This document shows positions 8,373-18,403 of a DNA stretch of 64,000 nt, in pieces. The translations under genes were made by a program, and so were the position numbers. Below the pieces are notes generated by a model. It had not been told where the DNA came from and did not search any database. It saw only the letters and a list, made by a program, of their open reading frames with translations. How positions within the stretch are numbered: the stretch's first letter is position 1; each line of letters starts with the position of its first letter. The stretch is from Paraphysomonas bandaiensis (lineage: Eukaryota > Chrysophyceae). The stretch spans positions 23,251 to 87,250 of the forward strand of contig CBFFRP010000303.1 of assembly GCA_965644295.1 (NCBI GenBank), written 5' to 3'.

Positions 8373-10400
8373 TTAACACTCAACGTTTCCAGCCAGATAC
8401 ACCCTTAACACATCTTGACACAGAAACACAACATAGAGAGCCAACATCGTCCACCCCAGGCCGTAGCTCATCTTCCACGACGAGATGACGATACTGGTTA
8501 TTACCGCAGCAACCATACCAACCAACACCACTACAGATATGAACAGATTATCTGCGCCCACAACCACCGGGCAGTCCATGACAATATTAAAAAGCATCCA
8601 CGGAACGGGAAGTCCAACACAGACATCGAATATGTTGCTACCAATTGAAGATGAGACGGCCATATCACCCTTACCCGCTTTAGCCACTACAACAGAGGAT
8701 AAAAGATCTGGAACACTCGTTCCAGCAGCAAGAATGGTGAGCCCCATCACCACTGCAGGTACACCAATGGTAGCTCCCAGTGTTGTAATCCAATCTACGA
8801 GTAAGTAGGAATAGGCTCCGATCCAAGCGATTGCAGCAAAAAATTCGAAGAAACACCACCCACCGTTACCTGGAATACGAACATCTTTTATACCTACAGT
8901 GCACGCAAGGGTCCATGTTATAGGAGCCATAAATAGGTACATCATATTGCTTTTCCAGTTGTCCTTAGGAAAATCCAGCAACTCTCCCCATATTCCCTCC
9001 GCGGCCTCCGCCGCAATCTCCGCGTCATGCAGCTTATCATCCCAAAACGGCGAGTGTTCAAACCAATCCGAAAACTCCTCCCAAGATATCAGCCCTTTAC
9101 TGTTCTCTTTATCTTTAAACTTCTGAATAGCTTCCTCTAGTTCAGTAGGGTGATGATGCACCTGCATTCTTGTCAACAACTTCGTCAAGTTTTCGACAGG
9201 AATGTATCCTGTCTTATTTACATCGAATTCGTTAAACATTTTTCTTTCTTCATTTTGTAATCTCTCTGCCGACTTAACATACCAAACAGTAAATTCGGAA
9301 AAATCGACAACGCCATTTTGGTCAATATCGAGTTCCTTCATTACTTCGGCAACATGTTCATCGGTTATGCTGTCCGTATTCATATCACACAATTGTAGTA
9401 GAAGACTTTTAATTTCTTGTGCATCTAGATTGCCTGATTTATCGGTGTCTAACTTATCAAAAACGGTACGGACATCACCCTTAATTTTATACACGACATG
9501 AACTCCAGCAGTGTCAAACACAGATGCATTTTGCGTGAGAAGTTGAACAAAACCCGCCCGGTAATGTGAAGGAAACACCAATGATCCGCGGCGCATGACC
9601 TTGTCGTCATATTCATCGCTATCTTCGTCACCAATTTTATTTCCAACAAAATGATGATAGAGCTTCTCGTTGTAGGCCATTAAAGTGCAATACCCAAGGT
9701 ACAACAGAAACAGAAAGCAAGCCTCCCACCCTTCAATAATACCTGGAGAATTTACACCAAACACAAGAGCAACCATCAGTAGAGTGACGATGTAATAAAG
9801 ACTATCGCGGGCGAGCGGCCATCCAGTGAGTTTCAACGGTGCCAAATCTTTAGGTGTAAACATTACACAACACGCTATGACAAACAAGACATTGAAAACC
9901 GCAGACCCAACGATAGTACCGAAGCCAACATCAGATCCCTGAAACGTACCAATTAAAGAGGTCGCCAATTCTGGAGCAGACCCCCCTGCAGCCATAAGAG
10001 TAGCGCCCGCAACATCGTCACTGACCTCCCACCGTGCAGCAATTTCCTCCAATGCCGGCACGAAAAATTCATCGCACACGATGGCAATTGCAACAAAGAG
10101 ATAAAGACATCCAATAAAGTATCCAACTGCGAGTCCAGGAGGATTCGCTGGTTCTGGACACCCGTTCCTATCGTCTTTGTCATCGTCATTCGAAGGGAGA
10201 TCGCAGAGTGGGCTGCGGGTCAAACGTCTACTGGTATGTAAAGTCAGACTCGATGTGACATTTTCCCGGTATGTATATACTACAAATAGGGCGAATACAG
10301 CCATAGCGCAGAAAGACGCAACTTCAACCCATTTCGGAGCGCCAAGTCGAAGTCGCCGTTGCTTTCTCTGACCTTTATCTACATCTCTATTTCTACCCAT
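8373..10400 (-). CDS. K+-dependent Na+/Ca2+ exchanger-type protein with EF hands (NCKX/CaCA)
   Basis: Intronless gene of 675 residues for a membrane Ca2+ antiporter that would exchange Na+ (and perhaps K+) for Ca2+ at a cell or organelle membrane. A membrane segment lies at about 27-44, followed by a short polar loop. The alpha-1 repeat is near 107-180, with GGSAPELATS and GSAVFNV. The alpha-2 repeat is near 545-605, with AAGTSVPDLLSS and GSNIFDV. These are the signature ion-binding motifs of the family. The large cytosolic loop carries four EF-hand-like segments near 316-329 (DTDKSGNLDAQE), 358-369 (DIDQNGVVDFSE), 393-403 (DVNKTGY) and 428-443, the last degenerate. The loop EF hands suggest direct Ca2+ gating, which is an inference. 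I recall this combination from protist and plant exchangers rather than animal NCKX. Confidence 0.92.
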   Translation of the reverse strand: MGRNRDVDKGQRKQRRLRLGAPKWVEVASFCAMAVFALFVVYTYRENVTSSLTLHTSRRLTRSPLCDLPSNDDDKDDRNGCPEPANPPGLAVGYFIGCLYLFVAIAIVCDEFFVPALEEIAARWEVSDDVAGATLMAAGGSAPELATSLIGTFQGSDVGFGTIVGSAVFNVLFVIACCVMFTPKDLAPLKLTGWPLARDSLYYIVTLLMVALVFGVNSPGIIEGWEACFLFLLYLGYCTLMAYNEKLYHHFVGNKIGDEDSDEYDDKVMRRGSLVFPSHYRAGFVQLLTQNASVFDTAGVHVVYKIKGDVRTVFDKLDTDKSGNLDAQEIKSLLLQLCDMNTDSITDEHVAEVMKELDIDQNGVVDFSEFTVWYVKSAERLQNEERKMFNEFDVNKTGYIPVENLTKLLTRMQVHHHPTELEEAIQKFKDKENSKGLISWEEFSDWFEHSPFWDDKLHDAEIAAEAAEGIWGELLDFPKDNWKSNMMYLFMAPITWTLACTVGIKDVRIPGNGGWCFFEFFAAIAWIGAYSYLLVDWITTLGATIGVPAVVMGLTILAAGTSVPDLLSSVVVAKAGKGDMAVSSSIGSNIFDVCVGLPVPWMLFNIVMDCPVVVGADNLFISVVVLVGMVAAVITSIVISSWKMSYGLGWTMLALYVVFLCQDVLRVYLAGNVEC

Positions 10401-10941
10401 TGTGAAGGGTGAGCACTATAATTCTATGACTTCTTGCAGAAATTTGGTCCAGTGGAGGGGCATTGATGAAGAAGAAACTTGGCTATGAGTATGTGTGGGC
10501 TGTTGTTGTATTAATACTGTGGATGAGATGCATGGAGATGGAGCCGCTATGGAGACTCTAGATGAATGTTGAAACGTCCAGATCAATGTACAGCAACACT
10601 CCATATAGAATACACTGTATTCCACACTCATGTGTTGCAACCGCCGCTTTCAGTTTATGTGGCGTCACTGCTTTGAAGTCTGCTGCTCTATACTCACAGT
10701 GATAGTATCTTGTGGAGTCATCCATTTTTCAGTATAGCAGTCGGCATCAATGTGACCAGAAACGTTGAGCGGTACCGCAGTATTCAATGCAAGTCTTTTA
10801 AACTCAATCTCCGGTCAATTACATCACTCTACGTGACGCTTTATCTCTGCATCGCATTGATATTCTACTGTAGCTGATTCAGTAAAAGTAACGAGTTACT
10901 TTCTTTTACTTTAGTTTCTAGCCTAATTGATAAGAACAACA
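10401..10941. promoter_or_regulatory. Divergent promoter region, NCKX / YIF1
   Basis: About 540 bp between divergent start codons. It holds a GTACAGCAAC...ACACTGTATTCC cluster near 10585-10624, of the kind seen upstream of other genes here. No ORF in it looks coding. Confidence 0.45.
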
Positions 10942-11876
10942 ATGTCTCGTCAAGGACATCAACCACCTGAGTTTCTTCAATCAATGCCACAAGTCAGCCC
11001 GGCTATGCTCAATTATGGCGTGGAAACGACGTCTAATATACTCAAGAAACAGAGAGATATATATATGCCGGGAATGTCTAATTTTTGGCATTCCTTGAAA
11101 GTTTATTTTATGGTAATAATGTCCTCAGGTGCTTTCTGTAATATAAATGTCTTCTTATAGGTTAGCAATACCTATGTTATTAAGAAAGTGCCTATTGTAA
11201 TATTCCCATTTCAAACAAAAGCTTGGGCCAGAGTAGGTGAAGATGATATCTCTGTAAGTTATTCTCAAGTAAGCACTTTCACGACGTGCAATGTAACTTG
11301 TGATTGTTGCGAATCACCAGGAAGAAGTATCTACCCATAAGTGGCTTCCACCCAAGTATGACGTGAACGCCCCAGATTTGTATATTCCGACAATGGCCTT
11401 TGTTACTTATGTCTTACTAGTGGGATTAGTGAAAGGTGCCAACAATAAATTCACTCCTGAGGTTTTAATTCAAGCGGTGTGGAGCTGCGTTCTTCTCCAG
11501 CTATGCGAAGCTGGGCTGATGAAATTAGGCCTTAGTATGATGCAAGCGAACCTTCCTTTTTTGGATCTCTTTGCTTACACAGGATATAAATATGTGGGTA
11601 TCTGTGTTGCGACACTCTCACTGATATTTGGGTCTACAATGTACTTCCTTGCGAGTTTATACACCGGTGAGTTAGTCGTGCACTGCTTCTCTGTCACATT
11701 CTAAGTTTATTTGGTCCGTTTCTTCAGGAATTTCTATCGCTTTCTTTGTGCTGAAGAGCATGGCAAGCGCAGTTCCAACAACTGCAGTTAGCTCCTCGGG
11801 TCCACCTCGCCATCTCGTTATCTTAGCCTTTGCCGTCATGCAATTCCTTGTTACTGCTCTTCTTTGCTACTTGTAG
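10942..11876 (+). CDS. YIF1: YIF1-family Golgi/ER membrane trafficking protein
   Basis: Four exons: 10942-11112, 11161-11253, 11321-11666 and 11728-11876. They total 759 bp (252 residues) with consistent phase and GT-AG ends. YIF1 partners YIP1 in ER-Golgi vesicle transport. The diagnostic block DVNAPDLYIPTMAFVTYVLL is in exon 3, and exon 2 encodes the preceding LFPF-like stretch (VIFPFQTKAW). The C-terminal half has about five hydrophobic segments and the protein ends shortly after the last one, as expected for the family. The start was taken at MSRQGHQ, because the only upstream in-frame candidate is a non-ATG codon. The N-terminus is short compared with animal YIF1. Confidence 0.93.
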
Positions 11877-12216
11877 ATGGACTAGTATAATTTTTTTATG
11901 TGCTTGTAGTTCCTTTATTTAGGTCTAGTCGAGCCGCGCAAATTATTTAGTGCCTATGTAATCATAAGAATCTAGACTTAATATTTCATCTGTTTGTTTC
12001 TTACGAAGGAATTCCGATTCTGGAAAATGTATTTGATAAAGTTTGATATATCATATCGTAAAAATAGAAATTTATTTATTAGAAACAATTAAGACAGCTG
12101 TCATACACATTCTACTAAAGAAAAATTAAAACATAAGACGCAATGAAGTATATGCATCCGTTGTAAACTGAAAAACGCGAATGCATAAAGCATGTGATGC
12201 CTTTAAAAACACACTT
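11877..12216. other. Intergenic between convergent genes
   Basis: About 340 bp of AT-rich DNA holding the 3' ends of YIF1 (+) and the unknown gene (-). Nothing else recognised. Confidence 0.6.
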
Positions 12217-12861
12217 TTACCATAAATCATTCTCATCATCTACATATTCTATGTTTGTTCTGAAGTCGTCGAAACAGGTGGATGAAGTGTCCAAGGATAT
12301 ATCGCTGTCAACACTGTTATCATCAAATAGATTTTCATTGTAAATAGGAGGGACTGATTGATTCGAAGAACATGACTGGTAACATGAAGATGACGGGTCT
12401 AAATTTGTATGGAATGAGCTTTCACAATGAGAAATCATTGGTGCTAATTGAGAGAGGTCGAAAAAATTGCTTGGAGATTGAATACGAGGTGTGGCCACCA
12501 AACTTCCCGGATTACATGGGGATATGTGAGACTTTATACCACTCTGTGGTAAATATGTTTCGCAATTGAAATCGCATGGTAAAGGATCACAAAAATTTGA
12601 TATCTCATGGCGTCCATCCTTTGAATCCTGACACGACTTTGTTGTTAGTGTGTATGCGAAACCGCTGTCGTTGCCATAGCCATGACAACAGCATTCAGAG
12701 CTAAAATCGCCCGAACTCGAATATTGCAAAGAATATTGCTGCCAAAATAAATCAATAGACTTGCACTGGCCAGGTGGGGGGGAGGATCTGCGGCGATACT
12801 TCAATACATGTTGGGAGGGGTCTGCCCCTAGAACACCTATATCTGCTGCTGATCTCTTCAT
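12217..12861 (-). CDS. Hypothetical Ser/Cys-rich protein with acidic C-terminus
   Basis: Intronless frame of 214 residues that I do not recognise. It begins MKRSAADIGVLGADPSQ and has a basic patch (KYRRRSSPPP) near 22-31 that could act as a nuclear signal or phosphosite. It continues with low-complexity Ser, Cys and Asn, a CCCHGYG run near 58-64, and ends in an acidic tail (DDENDLW). There is no membrane segment or known domain. Composition suggests a disordered regulatory protein. It is convergent with YIF1 and divergent from the FkbM gene. Frame length and a clean ATG support coding, but it could be lineage-specific. Confidence 0.6.
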   Translation of the reverse strand: MKRSAADIGVLGADPSQHVLKYRRRSSPPPGQCKSIDLFWQQYSLQYSSSGDFSSECCCHGYGNDSGFAYTLTTKSCQDSKDGRHEISNFCDPLPCDFNCETYLPQSGIKSHISPCNPGSLVATPRIQSPSNFFDLSQLAPMISHCESSFHTNLDPSSSCYQSCSSNQSVPPIYNENLFDDNSVDSDISLDTSSTCFDDFRTNIEYVDDENDLW

Positions 12862-13228
12862 TGAAAATTCAGGTACTGACTTTTAAGCACTAAAGCTGCT
12901 TGGACTGAAGTATTTCTGCACTCTTACAACGGATTGATTGCCCTCGGTATCATGTTGCGATGAATGGACACCTTGGCCCACGATGGACATCTAGACTGCA
13001 TCTGTCTCCGTATCCTCTGTGAGTGTATATACGTAGTGTATACGCGGTATACAGTATATTGTTGCTGTGATGTATACATGTGAGCTGTATACTCAACTGT
13101 GCTGTATATGAGCATCATCAGGGGGGAGTGTGATAAGACACGCACTGAAGCTCCCCATTGTGCTTTATGTGTATGTGAGGCAACTCTCTTCATCTGCCAC
13201 TAGTTTTAGTGAATATTTAGTGTTCGTT
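12862..13228. promoter_or_regulatory. Divergent promoter region with GTATAC-rich cluster
   Basis: Between the unknown gene (-) and the FkbM gene (+). Positions 13025-13112 hold repeated GTATAC, CTGTATAC and GTATACAGTATA motifs, partly palindromic, like clusters at 17705-17752 and 55283-55375. Confidence 0.4.
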
Positions 13229-14739
13229 ATGGTTGATAGGCTCAATAAGATCGTGATATTATTCCTCTGTCCTCTCATAGTAAGCGCACGCTCTTTAATT
13301 ACCAATGAGACTATTTGCGGGATGTTACCGTTGCATAACGGAAGCATGACTGCGCTTTCTCACCAAGAGAAAGTTGCATATTGCAAGCACTTTAAGCCTT
13401 ATGTGGTGAATAGCGTGACTAAACCAGACATGTGTGTAGCCAGAGAGGATTCCATGGTAAAATATGCTGCTTTATTGTGCATATGAATCTTAGCGTAGTG
13501 TATCCTGCGTATTCTGATTTTCGACTTCTATTTTATTATCAAGGTAATAATATTTGTTGTGCAGCTTAAAAATGGAAGATCAATTATTGGAATAATAGAA
13601 ACAAGAGGTTATCTGCCAACTTGCCGTGTAATGCAACTGCTCTTGTGGATGATGGCTACAGTAACTGGCGGAGTTTTGCGCAGTAAACTCTTTATTGATG
13701 TTGGTAAGCGCGCACATTTCATTCATGTACCCTACCCTATCTATCAATCACAGAGTATATAATTTATGACCACTGAGCTACCTTATTCTAGGGTCCAATA
13801 TTGGGTCGTGTAGTGTTTGCATGTCATCACTTGGGCTACACTCTATAGCAATCGAACCATATCTGCCCCATGTGGACATAATACATGCCTCAAAGCGGCT
13901 AAATTCTCACAGTATGCATATAATTCACGGAGGGGCTGGTGAAGTATCCACGTCACAAAATGTCGTATTCGAACATGGTGGGCAAAACTTTGGGGCCACA
14001 AGGATAGATCAGGTAACAACTCCCGGTAGGTTGCGGAAAAGGAAGTTGGGAGAACAATATGTGATTTCGAAAGTTGAATCTGGAAAACTTGACATAGTTG
14101 CTCTTTTCGATATCATTCCAAATGACAAGGAGGTTAGACTAAGTGATTTGTACTGTTAAATTTACATCGGTATTTAGGTATCTATGCTGAAGCTTGATTG
14201 TGAGGGATGTGAATGGAAGGCTTTATTAGGGTGAGCATAGTGTGATTTCACACCGTAGTTAGTCTTACTGGTTCTTCTTAGTCTCGGAAACAAGCTCAAA
14301 CAGGTTGCGATGATCAAAATGGAGGTGGGGAACAAGTACTTTCCGGGACCTAATAACACAGCGACGCCGTACTCGAATGTGCTTCATTATCTACACGACA
14401 AGTAAGTTGAAAACTTTACCAATTTTTATAGTAGCGATGACGCTGTTTTGATGCAGCGATTTTGTACTTTTCAAAGATATATATCCTGATACTGCTTACT
14501 ACTTTGGCAAACGAAAAGGATTTTTAGATCCAATTGATGAGCTCTTTGGAGCTCTCCACGCGCCGCAGGATAATGGAGTGGATATCGACGTACTGCGAAG
14601 AAGTGCGGTCAGTATACTGAAGGCTGAAATTAAGGAATCCTCTTTTACTCAAATGTGGAAGCGAAGGGAATTATTGGATGTTATTGCCATTCGCCGTGAC
14701 ATATATCTCCAAATGAATGCTTTTTTTGTGAAAACCTAG
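13229..14739 (+). CDS. FkbM-family SAM-dependent methyltransferase, secretory
   Basis: Six exons: 13229-13456, 13565-13703, 13792-14132, 14178-14230, 14282-14401 and 14457-14739. They sum to 1,164 bp (387 residues). The start MVDRLNKIVILFLCPLIVSA is a signal peptide or signal anchor, so the protein should act in the secretory pathway. Exons 2-3 join into FIDVGSNIGSCSV, the SAM-binding motif I of FkbM enzymes, followed by IAIEPY (acidic ribose-binding residue). Exon 4 gives KLDCEGCEWKALL, the conserved D-x-E-G-x-E-W signature. The family usually O-methylates sugars or glycan- and lipid-linked substrates. The actual substrate cannot be told. Exon 4 is tiny (53 bp) and sits precisely on the family motif, which supports the model. 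Confidence 0.88.
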
Positions 14740-15243
14740 TATTAACGAAACGTACCATCGATTCATTATACAAAACATTATAAAAAATTAATAATTGTGT
14801 TGGTACTCAGTCTGTTTCTTTAAAAGTTGTTATTAACGAAATCGTACCATGTATGGTGCTGTGTCAAGTTGCCCTACCGGGTATCCGTGACATTGTGATA
14901 CCAGATTCTCTGACCCTGGCTCAACTAAACCAAACTGAGTGCCCACAGCTCTGATTTGATCTTCATGACCTGTGTCACGAGAAGGATCATATCCTTCTAA
15001 CAATATCCAATGACTCTACCCACTACCTACAAGATAGGTTCTAGCAGAGTCCTGCCCTCAAACTTAGGTTCCTTCATAATAATAATATAATATCATATAT
15101 ATTATATAATATAATAACATGTAAATATACACTATATATTACTACTGGCCACCTACAAGTAAGTTCCAACATAAAGATATTACATCTTATTATCAACGCA
15201 CCTATGATTCCCAGGCCAAAGAATTGACCTTCATCCACTTTCT
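14740..15243. other. Intergenic, AT-rich
   Basis: About 500 bp downstream of FkbM. It includes an AT-only stretch near 15080-15140 (ATATAATAT runs). No gene seen. ATACC at 15244-15248 is the left target duplication of the following LTR. Confidence 0.6.
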
Positions 15244-15248
15244 ATACC

Positions 15249-16127
15249 TATTGACTACTGGTCATTTTCACAGTTAAGATCGTTAAGAGAAGTTTATCGT
15301 AATCAAACCCCTCAACAAAGTCGAACTCGCATCTTTCGTGGTGTTTTGGGGGATAAGTTCCAGAGATATGTCTCCAGGAAACAAATGAGATCCGCAAACA
15401 TAGCGAGCAGATAACGTTCTGCCCACTCATAGCCTAATGCTTGTGTGGTACAAGGGACACCAATAAGTGTAACTTGTGTAGACGTCTTTGGGCCTTGACT
15501 AATAAACAGGCATCCGGAAATGGGCCCACCTCAAGGGTAACCGGGATTTTGGGCTGCCTGCTGAAGTCAAGCATCTGGGATGTTCACTTTAAGGATTCAA
15601 AAAATCTGAAGTCAGCAGATGCCAGGTATATCAACATTCTGCTTGCTCACGGCGTTTGCTTTGAGCGATAGAGCGGAGGTGGTTGCACCTTGGTGCTTGC
15701 TGCGACGCACAAGCAGCCTCCGTAGCGTTAAACAGTAGGATAATAGGGTTTGTACTAGTTAGTTATAGGTAGACGTCTCTCTAGCTTGACTAGTTTTATT
15801 CTAGCTACTAAACTGGTGCTGATTCTTAACACATATTGCTAATAATAAGACTTTCAATAATCGTAACCAAACTATATGGACTCTTTTATTAAATTGCATA
15901 CACAATTGTGTGTGTTGTCATGTAAAACATGTCAACAACATGATAATTTATTTCGTTCATGTCAACCACTGCTCAACTTCCGTATCTTGAATCGTTATAA
16001 TGCAATACTTCAGTTTCACAGCTATAGCTATATAGTATCTTTGGCAACGTATTACTGTTTTTCACATTATTGTATTTATCGTATTCTACAGTACTATCTT
16101 CGAGAGCGAGCCATAAGTATTCCAACA
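15249..16127 (-). mobile_element. Solo copia LTR (inner-element family) carrying a SINE-like insertion
   Basis: On the minus strand it starts TGTTGGAATA and ends CAATA, like the LTR at 7484-7803. It is flanked by the 5-bp duplication ATACC (15244-15248 and 16128-16132). Subtracting the inserted repeat and its duplicated target leaves about 315 bp. It diverges from the intact LTR, so it is older. Confidence 0.9.
15309..15859 (+). mobile_element. SINE-like repeat, longest copy in the window
   Basis: Inserted into the LTR and bounded by a 13-bp target duplication ATCGTAAYCAAAC (15296-15308 and 15860-15872, one mismatch). It begins CCCTCAACAAAGTCGAACTC and ends in an AT-rich tract. It lacks LTRs, terminal inverted repeats and a transposase, and is about 550 bp long. 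Landmarks shared among copies are GGGGGATAAGTACCGGAGA, TGGGCTGCCTGCTG, GTATATCAACATTCTGC and CACCTTGGTGCTTGC. The TSD length fits target-primed reverse transcription, as for SINEs. A 76-codon open frame (15441-15671) is partly shared with the copy at 51652-52098. Confidence 0.8.
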
Positions 16128-16132
16128 ATACC

Positions 16133-17080
16133 TATACGCCAGTCGAAACACAGTAAATGCTGATAGCTCATTATCATCGTATAAGGGAAGATACATTCGG
16201 GATTTCGTTGTAGTTGATGCAAAGTACATCTAGTTCAAATGCAATATACGATCAAAATACGCATTTATAAACAAAAAGAGTATTGACATCATGTGCTTCA
16301 AATTTCAAATTCAATCTCTTGAGGACAACATAGAACACGTGAAGTACAACTGCATTACTGGATAATTCGGCAATACACCTCTATTATCCTGAATTAAAAA
16401 ACGTATTCTCCAGTAAAATTTTCCAACAGTGCGTATCATAAATATGTCCAGTAAATATCATCAATCATGGTTCTAATCATCATACATCATTGCTAGTCTG
16501 CATTATATATCAGTTATCTGTTATCTCTTTACCTATTTCTGTTATATATCATGGTATAATTTAAAATAAAACATATCATATAATAGTCATTTTATTCAAT
16601 AGATCCTGATTCATGGAGTCGATTTTCATAATAATTGTATCCTTTCAAACATGGAATATGTACAAGCTTAAGTATATGCAATAGAGAGCTCATAGTATAC
16701 AAAAACCTAGTAGCCGGTTATTACAACATTGTGCAAACCAAAAAGAGGTAAAACTGATTATACAACTCAGAACACATTGTACACTAACTAATATACATAT
16801 TATGAAATTAGCATGCAATATTTTAGACACAGGACAATACTTCTTGCTTTGAGTTGATTCAAACATCCTTTCATACATATGTCCTCATGATATGATCTTT
16901 CTAAGCAAACACTGTAACGCAAAGTGTTGACAACGTGAATATCTTTAGAATAAAAAAGAGTACAAGAAAAACATCTCCTCTAGAAACATTTCGGGATTAC
17001 AACGCATAAGTGGTCGGATAATGTACACTCTGTGTTGCGGATGGTGAGGTTTAGAAATCCATCATCCATTGCCTAAAGAG
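16133..17080. other. Intergenic, AT-rich
   Basis: About 950 bp with no credible gene. The only ORF of note (minus, about 62 codons near 16690-16878) is Cys/Ile-rich and unsupported. The right-hand end should be the 3' UTR of the TPR gene. Confidence 0.55.
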
Positions 17081-17539
17081 TTAGGTTTGAGCATCCTCTT
17101 GAGCTTGAACTATGGCTTTGTATAAACACTCAATAGTATCATCAAAACGACCACTCAATTTATACGCTTGCGCCATGTTACTCAAAGAGGATGAGCTACC
17201 GCGTTGAAGAATGTCCACTGCCTTCTGCAGGTATTCTATGGCAGGACGAAATCTACGCTGGTCATGATAAACACGTCCGATACTGATGTAGATCTCTACG
17301 ACCGCATCACTCTCACTATCACACCCCTCTTCACTCAGAGCACCTAGCGCATCATTGTAGTGTTTGAGGGCATTTTCAAGTCGACCCTGAGAGTACGACA
17401 AGTCTCCGTGCCTCTTCAAACCCTGAGAGGACGACAAGTCTCCGTGCCTCTTCAAACCCTGAGAGGACGACAAGTCTCCGTGCCTCTTCAAACCCTGAGA
17501 GGACGACAAGTCTCCGTGCCTCTTCAAACTATCGGCCAT
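17081..17539 (-). CDS. TPR-repeat protein with amplified N-terminal segment
   Basis: 152 residues. The N-terminus is four copies of a 12-residue unit (LKRHGDLSSSQG) encoded by a nearly perfect 36-bp tandem repeat at about 17391-17535. The last copy reads GDLSYSQGRLENALKHYNDAL, a proper TPR helix pair. Further TPR-like helices follow near 80-110 (IYISIGRVYHDQRRFRPAIEY) and 115-150 (AQAYKLSGRFDDTIECLYKA). TPRs bind partner proteins. No catalytic domain is present. The repeated part looks like a recent slippage expansion of the first half of TPR1. The protein is short and may be a fragment of a once longer gene. Confidence 0.7.
   Translation of the reverse strand: MADSLKRHGDLSSSQGLKRHGDLSSSQGLKRHGDLSSSQGLKRHGDLSYSQGRLENALKHYNDALGALSEEGCDSESDAVVEIYISIGRVYHDQRRFRPAIEYLQKAVDILQRGSSSSLSNMAQAYKLSGRFDDTIECLYKAIVQAQEDAQT
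17391..17535 (-). repeat. 36-bp in-frame tandem repeat, 4 copies
   Basis: Near-identical units with core CAAGTCTCCGTGCCTCTTCA on the plus strand, encoding the TPR protein's repeated N-terminus. Copies differ at only one or two bases. Confidence 0.9.
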
Positions 17540-18001
17540 TACACACTACACAAACACTGAGTGGGATTCACGTATGCGAACAGCACACTCATAAATCTTC
17601 TTCTGCCTCCACTTCCTTACGACAAACGCACACTTCGTTTGAGCGACTTCTTCAGCAGTAAAGACGCACACACGAAATCTGCTCAGGAAAAATACTGAAA
17701 ATGATACTATGTATACGGTATACCATACAGTATTATGATGGTATACGTCGTATGACCTGTTGTCGTAGGGGAGACACCCACACCTACATATGATACCAGG
17801 GATACGACATCCAGCTCTGTCCTAAAGCAGCTTCTTGAATGCGTGTTTTTTTTTGACGACAATTGTCGAAGGGGTTAGCTGCAGGACTATACATACATCA
17901 AACATAACCAAGTTCTCATTATATTGTGTAGATATTGTTAAATATAAGGTCACCACTTCTCCATTGGGGATATGGAATAGTCCCGTAAACAGAAGGAGCA
18001 C
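17540..18001. promoter_or_regulatory. Divergent promoter region, TPR / tail-anchored protein
   Basis: A GTATAC cluster lies at 17705-17752. A 21-bp stretch CAGTATTATGATGGTATACG (plus T) in it recurs near 24317-24340. No ORF of note. Confidence 0.45.
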
Positions 18002-18403
18002 ATGTCAAATACTATTCTTACAGATGATGCTACCGTAACGGACCCAGATTGGGAAATTTTTGAAGATGTGGATTCAAGTGATGAACCACGACAGGAATTG
18101 GACCAAACTGTAATGTCGCAATCATATATTGATATCGGAATACCTGCGTCTAATGAGACACAGAATATATTGACTCCGGTTTTTGAAGAACCAGAAATTG
18201 AACGGACGCTGGGGAGCACTAATTCAGAAGACAAAAAACACGAAGCACTAGAGCTTGAACCGGCTGATGCCACACCTACTACAGATACGCCAGTTATACA
18301 ACATGAACATTGGTGGCAGAAAAGTAGTGTCGGGATTGCTGTTTTAGTTGGTGCAGTTTCAGTGGTGGCGTTCGCCATCGCCAAATCATCACATCACAAA
18401 TAG
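18002..18403 (+). CDS. Predicted tail-anchored membrane protein
   Basis: 133 residues, one exon. Residues 1-105 are acidic, polar and probably disordered (DWEIFEDVDSSDEP near 16-29). Residues about 111-128 form one hydrophobic helix (GIAVLVGAVSVVAFAIAK), followed by a short basic/His tail (SSHHK). A single C-terminal helix with a cytosolic N-terminus is the layout of tail-anchored proteins of the ER, mitochondrial outer membrane or peroxisome. Function not recognised. A clean ATG and protein-like composition support coding. Confidence 0.6.
   Translation: MSNTILTDDATVTDPDWEIFEDVDSSDEPRQELDQTVMSQSYIDIGIPASNETQNILTPVFEEPEIERTLGSTNSEDKKHEALELEPADATPTTDTPVIQHEHWWQKSSVGIAVLVGAVSVVAFAIAKSSHHK

Noticed and set aside
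15310-15360. tRNA gene or tRNA-derived promoter at the SINE-like end
   Set aside because: The reverse strand has a B-box-like GGTGCGAGTCC, but no paired T-arm or cloverleaf could be drawn, so no tRNA feature is reported.
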